DNA from: Pocillopora verrucosa
Lineage: Eukaryota; Cnidaria; Anthozoa; Scleractinia; Pocilloporidae
Direction of reading: 5' to 3'
Length of the DNA stretch: 64,000 nucleotides
Assembly: GCF_036669915.1 (NCBI RefSeq)
Contig: NC_089314.1
Location: 28,157,843-28,221,842, forward strand
Shown: positions 12,201 through 23,100 of the stretch, piece by piece
How positions within the stretch are numbered: the first letter of the stretch is position 1
Layout: each line of letters starts with the position of its first letter
Made by a program: the position numbers and the translations under genes
The notes under the pieces: model-generated
What the model was told of the DNA's origin: nothing
Seen by the model: only the letters and a program-made list of their open reading frames with translations
Databases searched by the model: none

Positions 12201-15200
12201 CGCTATGCTTAATTTTGTCCTTTCATTATGAGAAAACAATTTCTTAACGACTTTAACTCCGTCAAAGCATTAAGATTTAGGCGATTCAGTCATTGCTCGC
12301 ATATATACAGCATGTCTTTAACTATTTATATAATAATTGTCTTTATCATTCCAGTGTTGATACATTAAAGCAGCAGTTACTGACCAGAGGAGAAGATCTT
12401 GTGTGGGATAAGGTCGGTGTTTCATCGGATTGACTTCACACAAACTAGTGACAGCAGTAATGTAGATAACGGAAAGGAACCCGGGAAAAGATGAGAAGCT
12501 AGGAACTTATTTACCTTGCTGGAAACAACGCACGTTTGTTAATTTGTCTTTTTCATCCACATTTTCATACCTGGTAAATTTTACCCACATCCCCTGAGAT
12601 GTTTGACAACGGCCTACCAACAGAATGCTTACAGTTTCAATAAACTTGAGTTACGTAATAAATTTACAGTCAAAACAGTGTTCGCTGGTTTACTGACCAG
12701 CGGTCCACTTATGGCTCACTACTAATTGCAAAGAATCGGCCAACAGACAGCTTATAGTTTTCCAAGAAATATCTACCGGTTCTTTTGGAGTTTTTTCTTG
12801 CTTTTTGTCCTTTCTTGAAGTCCATAAAGTTGCAATATTTTTCATAGTTGAAACAAGTTTTAAGGCTTGAATTTTTACATTGCTGTCCACAATTTTATAT
12901 TACACAGGATGATCCGGCCTCCATGGACTTTGTCACAAGTGCAGCAAATATCAGAGCTCACATCTTTAGTATTCCCATTAAAAGCCGCTTTGACGTGAAA
13001 GGTTTGTGAATTATAGAAAGTACTGCAGAGTATGCCGGCTAAACAGCTCGACACTTTATTCAACGTGTTGCTGAACACAGAACTCTGTAGACTTAGTAGC
13101 ACGTTCGAGGGAAAGGATCGTATACACTTCGTTGGGTTTGTTGCATTTATCCCATCTTTACATAATTCAAACTTTTGTAATTGGTTTTATATTCGCCCAG
13201 CGTTTTGTTTTTATTTTGTTTTAGCTATGGCAGGCAACATTATACCAGCCATTGCCACAACAAATGCCATAGTATCTGGTCTCATTGTTATGCAAGCTCT
13301 TAACATCCTCAATGGAAAGCTGGACAAATGCAAAACGGTACGTTTCCACCACGATAACAATTACTACAACAAAAATAGCAAAAGGCTTTCATGGTTTTGA
13401 GGCGTTTGAGACATTTCAGCGTTATAGACTGGATTGAATTCCACTTCTTCTCAGAGAGCTTTGGGAGTCAGTGTCGAAGGTTGTCTTAGATTGTAGAGCG
13501 CTTTTCGATTAAGCGTGGAATACCAAAACCAAAGTCATCGCAACGGCTAATCAGAACAAAAGAAAATATCCTCCGAAGCCAACGAGAACTCAAAGTGAAA
13601 AAATGGCTAACGGTCAAAAAGGTGGGAAAATACAGTCATGCTTGGTTATAGTTTTGCATCTGATTGGTCGAGAGAATGGCGCAAGTTTTCTGGACCAATC
13701 ACAGAGCAAAGTAAACAAGAACCAAAGCAATCTCGGATACTTTTGACACTCAATGGAGATTGCTCAAGCGCGTAGCAAAACAAAACCGCCGCGATTTAAG
13801 GCGCAAACGCTTAGGGGTGGCCGGTGGGGAACCAAAAACTAAAATAATTACTTCACTTGATCTCTGGTAACTTTCTTATTGTCGTTTTACTTGCAGATTT
13901 ATCTTAACCGTCAGCCGAATCCAAGAAAAAAGTTATTAGTTCCTTGCAATCTCGTTCCACCGAATCCCAAGTGCTACGTTTGTGCCGCTAAACCCGAGGT
14001 ACGGTAGAGGTAAAGTGTTCCTCAAAGAAATTTTATTGACAGGATGCGCTGAAATGGTTCAAAGAGTGTTTTACTCTCAGTCCATAGGTCTGGTTAACCC
14101 ATTGACTCCCAAGATCTTATTAGTAATTCTCCTTACTGTCTGCTATACAATTCTTCTGATGTTTCTTCTGAGAATTTATATTGGATAAACTAATAATCCC
14201 CTAATTGATAGTTTTCTCGGTTCATATCACTTGTCCTCGTGGTTTTGTATGGATATGGTAAAGAGAAATTCTGTCTTGGTCACTCTTAAGAGTTAAAGGG
14301 TTGAGAAGGGAAATTATTTCAGTTCCTCCTCTTATCGTTTCTTTTATTTAAATTTTCTCAATGCACACATGATCATGTTCGATAACTACTGCTTTCTCTT
14401 TTTGTTAGGTTACTGTCTTCTTAAACACAGAAACTCTTACAATCAAGACGTTAGAGGAAAAAGTAAGTAAAAACATTCTTCAAAAAGCCCTCAAACCTTT
14501 CTCTGCTGCTCTTCTTCTTTGGATGTCTGTGTTGCTTTTCTCTTAGTTTACTGTTGGGAAAAAAGGAAACAAAATGCAGTCATCTTATTTAGCCAATCAG
14601 AAAGAGTGACTGTGAGGAACTGAAAGAATGAGAAATATTTCAGTGTAAACTGAGAATGCAAAGGGCTTAAAATGCCGGGAAACCCATAGAGGAATCAACG
14701 TTTTGTATATGTTCTGTTCCTCATTGGTCGAGATTCAGCACGAGAGCTCTGATTGGTCGAGTAGCGATGCAAGAGGGCTTGTATTTCATTGCAATACTAA
14801 AAGCTTTTTAACTTATCAGTTTGAAAAATTGCCTATGGCATTAGAACAGATTTGCCTTTAGCGATTACTTTACACTTTGAGCTGTTAGTTATGAAAAATA
14901 GTTTAAGCTCCGTTCAAAATCGATTTTTTGCGTTTTTCCTCAGATACTAAAGGAGAGGTTTGGTATGGTGGCACCTGATGTCGAGATCGACGATGGAAAA
15001 GGTAACTTTTCTATATGTTTTTATTCACTTTTTTTCCTTGATCAAGTGTGACCAGTATTTCAGCTCGGCTAATTTTGCCCTCTTTAGTTTCCGTCCTAAA
15101 GGATCAGTGTACCTCCCATTTTCTTACAAACGAGCTAGGGTATGATGCAATTTCTGAATTTTGATTTTTTTACAGGCTATGGTCTCCTAGCTCGTATACC

Positions 15201-17778
15201 ACGGAAATGAGAGAGTTGTAGTAAACAGGACGTGTGACGCCATTTTTTGTCTCATATTCAACGCGCACTAACTATCACCAAAACATTTTTGAATAACTAC
15301 ATTATACACGCTGGATTTGACTGATGTTTTTTTTTTTTTTTCTTTATGGGGGAATATATGGAAATCGATCACATGCTATGGCTTGCATTTATGAGAGGGA
15401 GAAATTAGAATATGTGCATGTGATATGTATGTTTTTCGTCTAGATAACATGTATATTTGCAGCCGTTGTTAGCAGTCATAACGCAGAGTAATCGATGTAT
15501 TGACTAATTTTACTTTTTTCAGGCAGCATATTAATATCCAGTGAGGAGGGTGAAACTGACCGTGAGTTAGACATTTAGGATTGCATGATTTGTAATTGTC
15601 TTACATAATTATGCATGCAACTTAGCAACACAACTTGAAATAAGGAAAGAAGTATACTAGTCTTGTTTCTTCTTAAAGAGAAATCATATTTTTGCAACTT
15701 ATGCTGTTTATTCAGTGTCTAGTAAGCAACTCGGCCGTTCGTGTAGATGTTTAGACAGAGTAAATGTGAGCACTAAATGCGGAAAAGCTGGGACGATGCC
15801 GAGGAAATCTGAGAGGATACAAGCACTCCCGCCACACAATGTGCTTGTCGGGAAAATCAGACCAGCCACAGAAGCTTAATTTTTTTTAATGTTAACTTTA
15901 AATAAAAGCCTTGACAAGTCTGTCTCCTGTTTTCTAGAAAATTTACCGAAGACGTTAAGGGAATTCCATGTGGGTAACAGTGCGAGGTTGAAGGCGGATG
16001 ATTTCCTTCAAAGTTACCAGCTTATTCTTAACGTTGTACATAGGTAGGTTGTAAAAATTTGAATATTTATCATGTAGGCTGTCTTGAGCAAAAATAGGAA
16101 TCTCAATCGATCTTGACGGTGATGGCGAAGACGTTTGTTGAAAAATTAATAGCTTTATTTTATCGAAAGAATTTTGCAATTAGCTCGATGTCTTTTCTGT
16201 CTTTAGAATTGTTCTCGGATCTCCCCATCAGTGTAAAGTGTGAGGACGTCGTCGAGTTGTCAATAAAAACTTATCAAACTAAATAATTTGGGTGTTTCGA
16301 GTTGATGTTTTGGAGAACAGAAGCAGAGAACAGCTAGGAAATGTACAAAGATTTAAATGGACGTGCAGTGCTATAGTTCTACTCCTTAAATCTTTTTTTT
16401 CTTTCCTGCTCTCACCGCCGGAGTTTGCATAACGTCGCTAATATATGCTGTGGAGAACTTCGATACGGCCTTTCCTTACATAGAGAATATGCCAACTCAA
16501 GGAACCCGTCCGCTTGCGTGCTGAGCTGCGAGCCACAAGCATTTTGCGCAGTTTTGTGGCTCTGCTTGTGGCTCTGCACCTATCCCATCGGTTGAATTTT
16601 TCTTTTTCTGATTTCTCGCCGCATCCCTGAGCTCACTTTCCAAACATGTATCAAATAACCGCTGTTAATTATAAATTTCAGAGATAATTTAGAAGACGAT
16701 GTAGAATTTGAAGTAGAAGGTGATTTACCAGCACCCAAACCAGACAGTCCTGAACCGGGTCCTTCGACAGCATCAGAAGACAGACAGAATCAACCAGCAG
16801 ATGGTAAGTTAATATGATAAAACCCTGTAATAAGAAATGACTTCAGTATCAATCATAAGTGCTTCAGATACCATTATCTGAGTATTATAGCTCGTGTCGT
16901 AAAATCTTCCACCTCAGTTTGTATTACACTTAAAACTACGCTTAAACGTTGATGAAAATGACCGAAGACACCTTAATGCCAATTGTTTGTTTAGTCTACC
17001 AGTATTCATGAAAGAAACACGAAATATCTTCGCGATTTTAGTAACTTGGGCCTTTCCTCACTAGCGACAAAGTTGTTTATTTACACAAATTTTCTGTCAT
17101 CACCAACATTTTACAAGTGCAGATGGTTTGTCGCTGCTTGACAAATTTTTGCCGGCGCGGACAAATCTTCAGACGCACCGCCGACAAAATTCGTCCTGGG
17201 TAAAATTTGGCAAAATTGACGAAATGAACAAAACCGGGATAAACTTGCCAATCATTTGTTGTACAACAAGCGCGTAATTATTCTGAAATCAGTTTACTAG
17301 AAAGGCCAAAATTGTCTTTTGCTGCAAAACTCGGGGATTCTAAAATTTTAAAACGACTTACGATAAATCCTGGAAATTGGAGGTGGAATCCTCTGGCAAC
17401 TATGCTAGCAGGTCTCATGAGCAGATCAGGCGCTGACGAATTTGACGGCTTTGAAATTTTTATTGCGGATCCGGGCCTTTGATTTTTCTAGGACAATTCT
17501 AGTTTTTTTTGCTAGTGAGGAAAGGCTCTTATGCTAATTTCCAACTCTTAAACTATGATTGTCGATCCACTGCAGGTCTTAAAGTATTTACTCGTATCTG
17601 TTCATTAGGTGACAAAGAGGAAGTGATGGTTTTAGATGAACCAGCTCCCTCGCGGAAGAGGAAAGCCGATGAGTCAGAATTGGAGACTAGAGAGCAGCAA
17701 GACTCAAAGAGTTCAAAGCGAACAAGACTTTCTCACGCACCGGCGGATGAAAATGATGACGACATCATTGTTCTTTGA
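6265..17778 (+). CDS. UBA2: SUMO-activating enzyme subunit 2 (UBA2/SAE2), complete
   Basis: UBA2 is the catalytic half of the SUMO E1. With SAE1 it adenylates the SUMO C-terminus, forms a thioester and passes SUMO to UBC9, mainly in the nucleus. Nineteen exons close in frame: 6265-6423, 7525-7608, 8385-8455, 8971-9035, 9265-9365, 9632-9753, 10097-10289, 10499-10595, 11320-11410, 12355-12412, 12908-13001, 13225-13337, 13897-13998, 14409-14462, 14944-15001, 15523-15561, 15938-16043, 16682-16803 and 17609-17778. The protein is 632 aa (human 640). Visible features: the nucleotide-binding GAGGIG near residue 32, NLNRQFLF, a zinc CxxC at C165/C168 (ECYEC), the catalytic cysteine at about C180 within [17 protein letters not shown], the second zinc pair CYVC at C442/C445, a ubiquitin-fold domain, and a basic tail (PSRKRK) for nuclear import. 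It ends in DDDIIVL, which resembles a SUMO-interacting motif (inference). The ATG lies in a good context (AAGATGGCG). Confidence 0.96.
7013..7180. repeat. Degenerate palindromic MITE in UBA2 intron 1
   Basis: The order of blocks (gatcatctgggtgag, gtcctgacaaggac, ctttgacagcctgagtgaaag, and reverse-arm remnants near the end) matches the well-preserved palindrome at 30740-30930 with many substitutions. It is an older copy of the same non-autonomous element. Confidence 0.6.
7975..8140 (+). repeat. Dispersed 'GGTGGCCAATTTAC' repeat in a UBA2 intron
   Basis: The run 'gtttccaaagaaattgtggt', then 'aaattggccgccgtaaagag', then 'gctgacttttcaaatgttaa' follows the same order as in the 48.3-53.7 kb array, for example near 49090-49215. 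It is a diverged copy of that element. Confidence 0.6.
11716..11926. repeat. AACCCTTTAA-ended MITE-like repeat
   Basis: The element starts 'aaccctttaatctctaag' and ends 'gggtgtaaagggttaac', so its ends are inverted repeats of AACCCTTTA. The inside carries 'cacgagaataaaggaaatga' and 'acaaattctccttgttag', shared with copies inside TRPC4AP introns. Confidence 0.6.
13496..13767. repeat. MITE-like repeat in a UBA2 intron
   Basis: The left end 'gagcgcttttcgattaagcg' and the right end 'acactcaatggagattgctc' are imperfect inverted repeats. The middle has paired 'attggtcgagag' and 'ggaccaatcacag' segments. Part of a similar sequence appears near 33955-34112. No coding potential. Confidence 0.5.
14097..14304. 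repeat. AACCCTTTAA-ended MITE-like repeat
   Basis: It begins 'aacccattgactcccaagat' and ends 'aagagttaaagggttga'. The inside ('attctccttactgtctgc', 'gagaaattctgtcttggtca') is nearly the same as the copy at 44526-44727. Confidence 0.65.
17048..17528. mobile_element. MITE with 18-bp terminal inverted repeats in the last UBA2 intron
   Basis: The left end 'gggcctttcctcactagc' (17048-17065) and the right end 'gctagtgaggaaaggctc' (17511-17528) are inverted copies differing at one position. They bound 481 bp with no open frame. The elements flank as TT/TT, too short to call a target-site duplication with confidence. A non-autonomous DNA transposon is the simplest reading. Confidence 0.65.
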
Positions 17779-17779
17779 G

Positions 17780-17847
17780 CCGTAAGGACAACTTCTTTCG
17801 ATATCTTCCGATATTTTCCTTCTTCCGAAAAAGTTGTCCTTACGGAA
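17780..17847 (+). other. Stem-loop just after the UBA2 stop codon
   Basis: 'ccgtaaggacaactt' starts two bases after the TGA and its exact inverse 'aagttgtccttacgg' ends near 17846. This gives a perfect 15-bp stem with a loop of roughly 35 nt that contains its own short repeat (atatcttccgatatt). It could be a 3' UTR RNA structure or a tiny inverted-repeat insertion. Confidence 0.6.
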
Positions 17848-18122
17848 TCAACGGAGTTTACCTCAAGATATTTTTAATCATCTGTTGCGCCGCGCATGAC
17901 CATCTTCAACTTGAAAGTTGAAGTATAAAAGTATAGGAGAAGTTTAAAGTTTGTCGTTTAAGGCAAACGGCAAAGGTTAAACGTAAGATTTTCATTTCTG
18001 TTACTTTGTACAATGCATATTCAAAAAAGTTAAACAATATCTCTCAGCTAGGAACAAAAGTTTTGTTCCGTTTAAGATTCGCATTGATAGAGTTAAATTT
18101 TCAAATAGACTTGCTTGTCAGA

Positions 18123-18128
18123 AATAAA
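18123..18128 (+). terminator. Candidate poly(A) signal for UBA2
   Basis: AATAAA about 345 bp after the UBA2 stop codon, followed by a T-rich and GT-containing stretch. It is the first canonical signal that fits a normal 3' UTR length. Confidence 0.45.
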
Positions 18129-18649
18129 TTTTAATAGTTTTATTGTTGCTGTTGCTTTCGCTTTACATTTGTTCGAAAGGAGCATTAAAATAGCGATAGA
18201 GGCCTGGAAACTCATTGAACTAGGTTCAAGTTTGCTATCGAAGGCGGGAAGATAGTTGTATTCTTATCATACCAAACAACGGCAAAGTTCTTAAGCACTC
18301 AGTTAAAAAGGGAAGATAAAGGGTTGACGGAAGCAAGTTTGCCCCGTCGCTAATTCATGTCTATCTTGGCATTTTCTGAAACAGTTCCTTTATTCGCTTT
18401 CTATTCACTGCGGATTTTTACAGCATTTCCATATCCTCTTAATTAGCTCATGTCCATGTCATTACAAGTTTTCTAAGGCAGAGAGATTAATCCATTACTT
18501 CTGGTTCTGTAATGCTTTCTTATAAGTCTCTTTTCCTTTTATTTTATTACCAAGCTCAAAATTTACCATCTTTCCTCACTCTATTTACGCTCACGACACT
18601 TTCGATGTTGCTGATCCTTGGAATAAACAGGACGCGTGTCACAGACAGA

Positions 18650-18830
18650 TGAGCCTATGGCTCAGTGATAGAGCCGCATTCTAATAATAATATAATACTC
18701 TGTGGCTCAGTGATAGAGCCGCATTGGAAGATGGGATCCCTAAGCTGAGGTTAGATTCTGTCATAAGGACCCAGAATATTTTCTTAATCCAGTCTCACGC
18801 TCGCAACAAGAACATAGTTCCTTTGGGCTG
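18650..18830 (+). mobile_element. tRNA-derived SINE with duplicated A-box segment
   Basis: The main copy starts near 18701 with 'gtggctcagtgatagagc' (A-box-like), then 'gaggttagattctg' (a diverged B box). It ends in a non-tRNA body, 'cccagaatattttcttaatc' and 'gtctcacgctcgcaaca'. A second copy of only the A-box segment lies at about 18656-18683, which suggests a partial duplication or nested insertion. The cloverleaf is not intact, so it is not a functional tRNA. Confidence 0.6.
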
Positions 18831-20049
18831 TAAATAAAAGGATGTTTAATAGTGCTGGCACGTTTCTCTTAAACGATTGAAACGCGTTTAACGTACAGTG
18901 ATCAAATCGGAATCTCTTTTTCCACGAGATTCACGATTATCTTTCATTTATGACCAAGGAAAACACCTAAATACTTCCATCAACCCGAAAAATCTCAAAT
19001 AAAGTGACCCGAAAAAAATCTCAAGCAGAGTATTATTTTTTTTACAACAAAACGAAAAGAATACGGCTAAGGAACAGGCGGTAACTGCTTTCCTTTCACA
19101 ACGGCTTTCAATTTATGTGCTTGAATTTCCCGCCTTCTGTTTCAATTCTCATCTGTTCACAGGTAATCGGAAGGGAATCGAAAGAAATAATATGACATAT
19201 GAAACGATTAAACGATTACGGTATTCTTTGAAATGTTCAAATGTTCCCTGAAACACCGACTCGGAATACAAAGAAGCCCTCCGCGGTAGTTACTTTGAAA
19301 TTTGCCGGCCTAGGCTTTTTTTTTTTTGCTGATTTTTGTTGTTCAGGCGGGAAGTTTTGAAACTTCGTCAAATAAACTTCAAAGATCTTCGGCTCGGAAA
19401 ATTTTAAGCGTTGTTCCTTCTACAAGATTTTTTGAAGAACTCGAGAATAAGAAACTGAAATCAACTAAATTGAAATTTCCCGTTTAATATTTTGCTGATT
19501 GAACGATTTATTATTTTGACTTCGTCCGAGGAAAAGAAATCGAAGTCGGAATTGTCTGCTTTCAGAAAATGTTACTAATTGCAGAAATAATTTAATTAAA
19601 GCTAAATCGTATCTCTTTAAGAGCGTAAACTGAGTAACTGAACTTATCAACAATGGGCAGACTCATGATCATGATGAACCTTTCGTGTGTAATGCCGCGA
19701 ATGACACGGACTTTCTAAGCACAAAAACAAACTTAAATTCATTCTGTCTCCCAGAGAGCGTGCCGCACCGACAAAGGAAAAAGTATTTTCTGCTTTGTGT
19801 TAAGTGTATACTTTTAATGAAAGCGCAAGCCTTTTTGAAGTGGATTCGATTATCGGTCAATCGAAGTTTAGTACAGCCTATTCAGGCGGTGCGCGCCATT
19901 TCGCCGAGCGGTACCCCTGACCGCCAATTAGCAGGTTCAATATAAAGAAGTACAGGATTGGCCACCACTAGCGGCATGAATAGAAGGAATATTTTCATTG
20001 GTCAAATACCTAGGAAGGCTTTGATCATTGAGTAAGCGCGCAGCCTTGA
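18831..20049. other. Intergenic DNA between UBA2 and TRPC4AP
   Basis: No supported exon. A few short open frames occur on both strands but they lack splice sites and family resemblance. The right end grades into the TRPC4AP promoter. Confidence 0.5.
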
Positions 20050-20058
20050 TATATAAAG
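20050..20058 (+). promoter_or_regulatory. TATA box of TRPC4AP
   Basis: TATATAAAG lies 138 bp before the TRPC4AP start codon on the same strand. This fits a transcription start near 20080 and a 5' UTR of about 115 nt. Confidence 0.55.
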
Positions 20059-20196
20059 AGGGAAATGGCTACATCGTTGCTTTCATACTGATCGTATACA
20101 TCTTGATCGTAGCAAGTCTTCGACATTTTACAACCTTATAATATTTTAGTATCGGTTTGGAGTAGCTTGATTCCCTTAACGTGGTATTAGTTTGCG

Positions 20197-23100
20197 ATGG
20201 CGAAGAGAAATAGAAACTTGGTTTCGAGCATCATGGCATCCCAAGTCTCTGGAAAATGCATTAGAACAAACATGGTAGGTTCGATTCTTCTGTCAGATTC
20301 GAATTTGAGAGGTGATTCGGGGCTGATATTCTCGTTTCGTTCTTCCAGCTTCCTAAAGATTTCATAGAAGATGTGGATCGCCGTTTGAATTTTAAGGAGA
20401 TACCTGTTATTTTGGCGAAATTAGAACGACATAGCAGTCTCCAGAGGTTTAATTTCTCGAAGTGTATGAGATACATAGAGGTAGGGGTTCGATTTTACAC
20501 CGTAATTCATTGAGCTAAGGGATTATTTCTACTGCTCGTTACACTAGCTAAATTACGTTGTAAATATATATTCTGTTTCTCGATATCAGTCAATCTATTC
20601 GAGCTTGTTAAGAAACGACACCACAAATGCAATTGTTTGTGTAGTGACTTTGACGTGGTTACTCTATTAAGGTCTTCGATTTGACTGTGAAGTGTTTTTC
20701 TCTCTCAAAATCCACGATATTTCTGTCTTAGGAACTTTCACACTTCTTCACGGAGACGATGAGTGTATCAGAGATGTTTTACAGCGAAAACGAACTTCCA
20801 GTTTATACGAAGGAGAGAGCTCGAATTGGTCAAGTTTTAAATTTATTCGGTGGAGTGGAGGTAAGCCATGTTGTGAATCTGTTTTGTTTATTTCAACTTT
20901 GAAGTCAGTCGATTTTGTCTACTACTCGTTCAGAAGGATTTTCATAGTAGAAGTATTTGGTAGGCTATGCAAAAAATGTACTCCACTATCACTGTTTTAG
21001 AAGTCGATTAACACGCTGTGTTTCCGAAAGATTTCAACACCATTTTAAAATATTTGAAGCACTCGAAGGTGCTAAAAATGCGAACAGGATTTCACTCATT
21101 ATTCGACGAGAGTTCATCGTGGAAGTCGCCTTCTATCTGTATTTGGGAATCACCCTTGTGAAATATGTTCTCGAATTAGACACATTACTAAGAACCCTTA
21201 ACCGGGTCAAACTACTAGGATTTTTCCGTTTCAGTGCCCGTAGCTGGTATTGTTAAGCTCTTTCAGGAAGAATTTTCAGTCTTGAACAGCTGTTGTGGGC
21301 ATATTTGTCTCTTGTTCCTTGTTGTTTTTGTTCGAAATAGCGTTCAATTTTTGCTTCCTGTTTCAAGGTGGTGTCAATGGGTCAGACTAAATGTCTTACG
21401 CCTACTTCCGGTTTAGTTTCTTTATTGTGAGATCAACCGTGCTCACTAAAACCTTATACAGCTGTTCAGCCGCTTGTTACTTAGTCTTTACTTTGTTTTT
21501 GACAGATTGTGGTGCAAATCCTTTTTTATCCTGTTACTTATGGCTTCAAGCTTTGCAAGTTGAAACCATCAAGTAAGCTAACTAAATGTATATAGTAGAT
21601 ATTTCGATTATCCAAGTAATATTGATGCTTTTAAGAATTGCTTCCAAACTTATGTTGGACCCATGTCTGAGTTGCTTTTAGACTTTTGTCTTTACTTTTT
21701 GTCGTCATTGTTGTTTTTCACATATCGTGACCCTATCATGTGATTTGAATAAACAAGAATAAAGGAATAATTCATGCAAGATCTGACTTGAAGAGTTGTG
21801 CAAATGTTTATAGAAATGTTTTGTTCTTGATCACGTAGGACTGCAGCAAACAGAATTGTACCTAGGATGTCTTGATTTCATCCATAACATTTGTCTAGTG
21901 GTAAGTGCAATTCTTCAAAGTCCTTCAAAGTGTTTTTGTGTTTATCTGGTTTGAATACCATGATCAACACCATATTTTACTAAACCTATAAACACATAAG
22001 CAACGATACTGAAATCAAGTTTGTTCTTGACAAATCACCAGATTTTTACAAAGCGTCATAAAGATTTTCATGGCAGCCTGGGGACACATGTAATATAACC
22101 ATCAAGTTGTATTAGATTTTAATGCATTGTTTTCCTTGCCTTTTTCCTTGAACAGGTTGATGGAGTTGCTGTTAATTTAGCAAAGAGAAATGAATTGATT
22201 AGTCATTTGTTCACTCTCCTGGAACAAAAGAAAACCTTTTCGTGAGTCTTATTTCATTTACTTAATAATATTATTATCAATGTTATTTTTCATTATTAAT
22301 ATTAATGAAGGGTAATTCAGTTCATAGACTCAAACTTTTTCTAGTCTTTTTTCCTTCTGGTTTTTTTTTTTTTTTTTTTTTTTCAGGTTTTCTTTTATTA
22401 TTTATTTTTTGGGTTATAATTTTTTTCTTTTATATTGCAGCCGTGCCTTGGTAGTATTAGAAGATCTTTTTGGTTCCAGAAAAGAAATTATCGATTTAGA
22501 CAGGATTGGTATGTTAACTCTAAAAAATTTTCCTCAGTAAATAGACACCATCTTAGCTGGTCATTGGTATAATTGTAGTTGTTGCTAGAACTCCTATAAA
22601 TTTATATTGTTTTATTTTTCCTTTTTTTTCAGTAAATATGAGAAAACTGATAAACATCTTAGATCAGAAACAACTGGGGAACTTTTGTCGTGTTTTGTCA
22701 TTTACCTTGTCAGATTTAGAATCTGTAGAGGAGAGAAGTACATGTGAGTATTGTTATTGAATTCATTCCTCAAGGCTGGTTTGAAACATTTCCTGTATAG
22801 CCATTTCCAATCAGTCAAGCATCTTATGTCTATTGTAATTAAACACAATTGATAACCAACATTGTATACTTCTGATAGTGCTTGCCCAGGATGAAGTTGA
22901 CAGAAAGGGAATGTCACAGAAGGATGTTGCAGATAACAATCAAGGTATTTTTTTTCTATTTTCTAGCTGTAAATGTTTAACTGTTGATCAAACATATGAA
23001 GTAATTAGATTATAAGTTCATAAGTAAGAGCAAGACAGGCTGATGTTTTAAAGTTATTTTGATTGAAAATGTACTGTGCAAGGCTTTTCACTTTATAAAT

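Noticed and set aside
18701-18775. tRNA gene suggested by A- and B-box-like motifs
   Set aside because: The B box is diverged, the arms do not pair into a cloverleaf, and the segment is followed by a SINE-type body.
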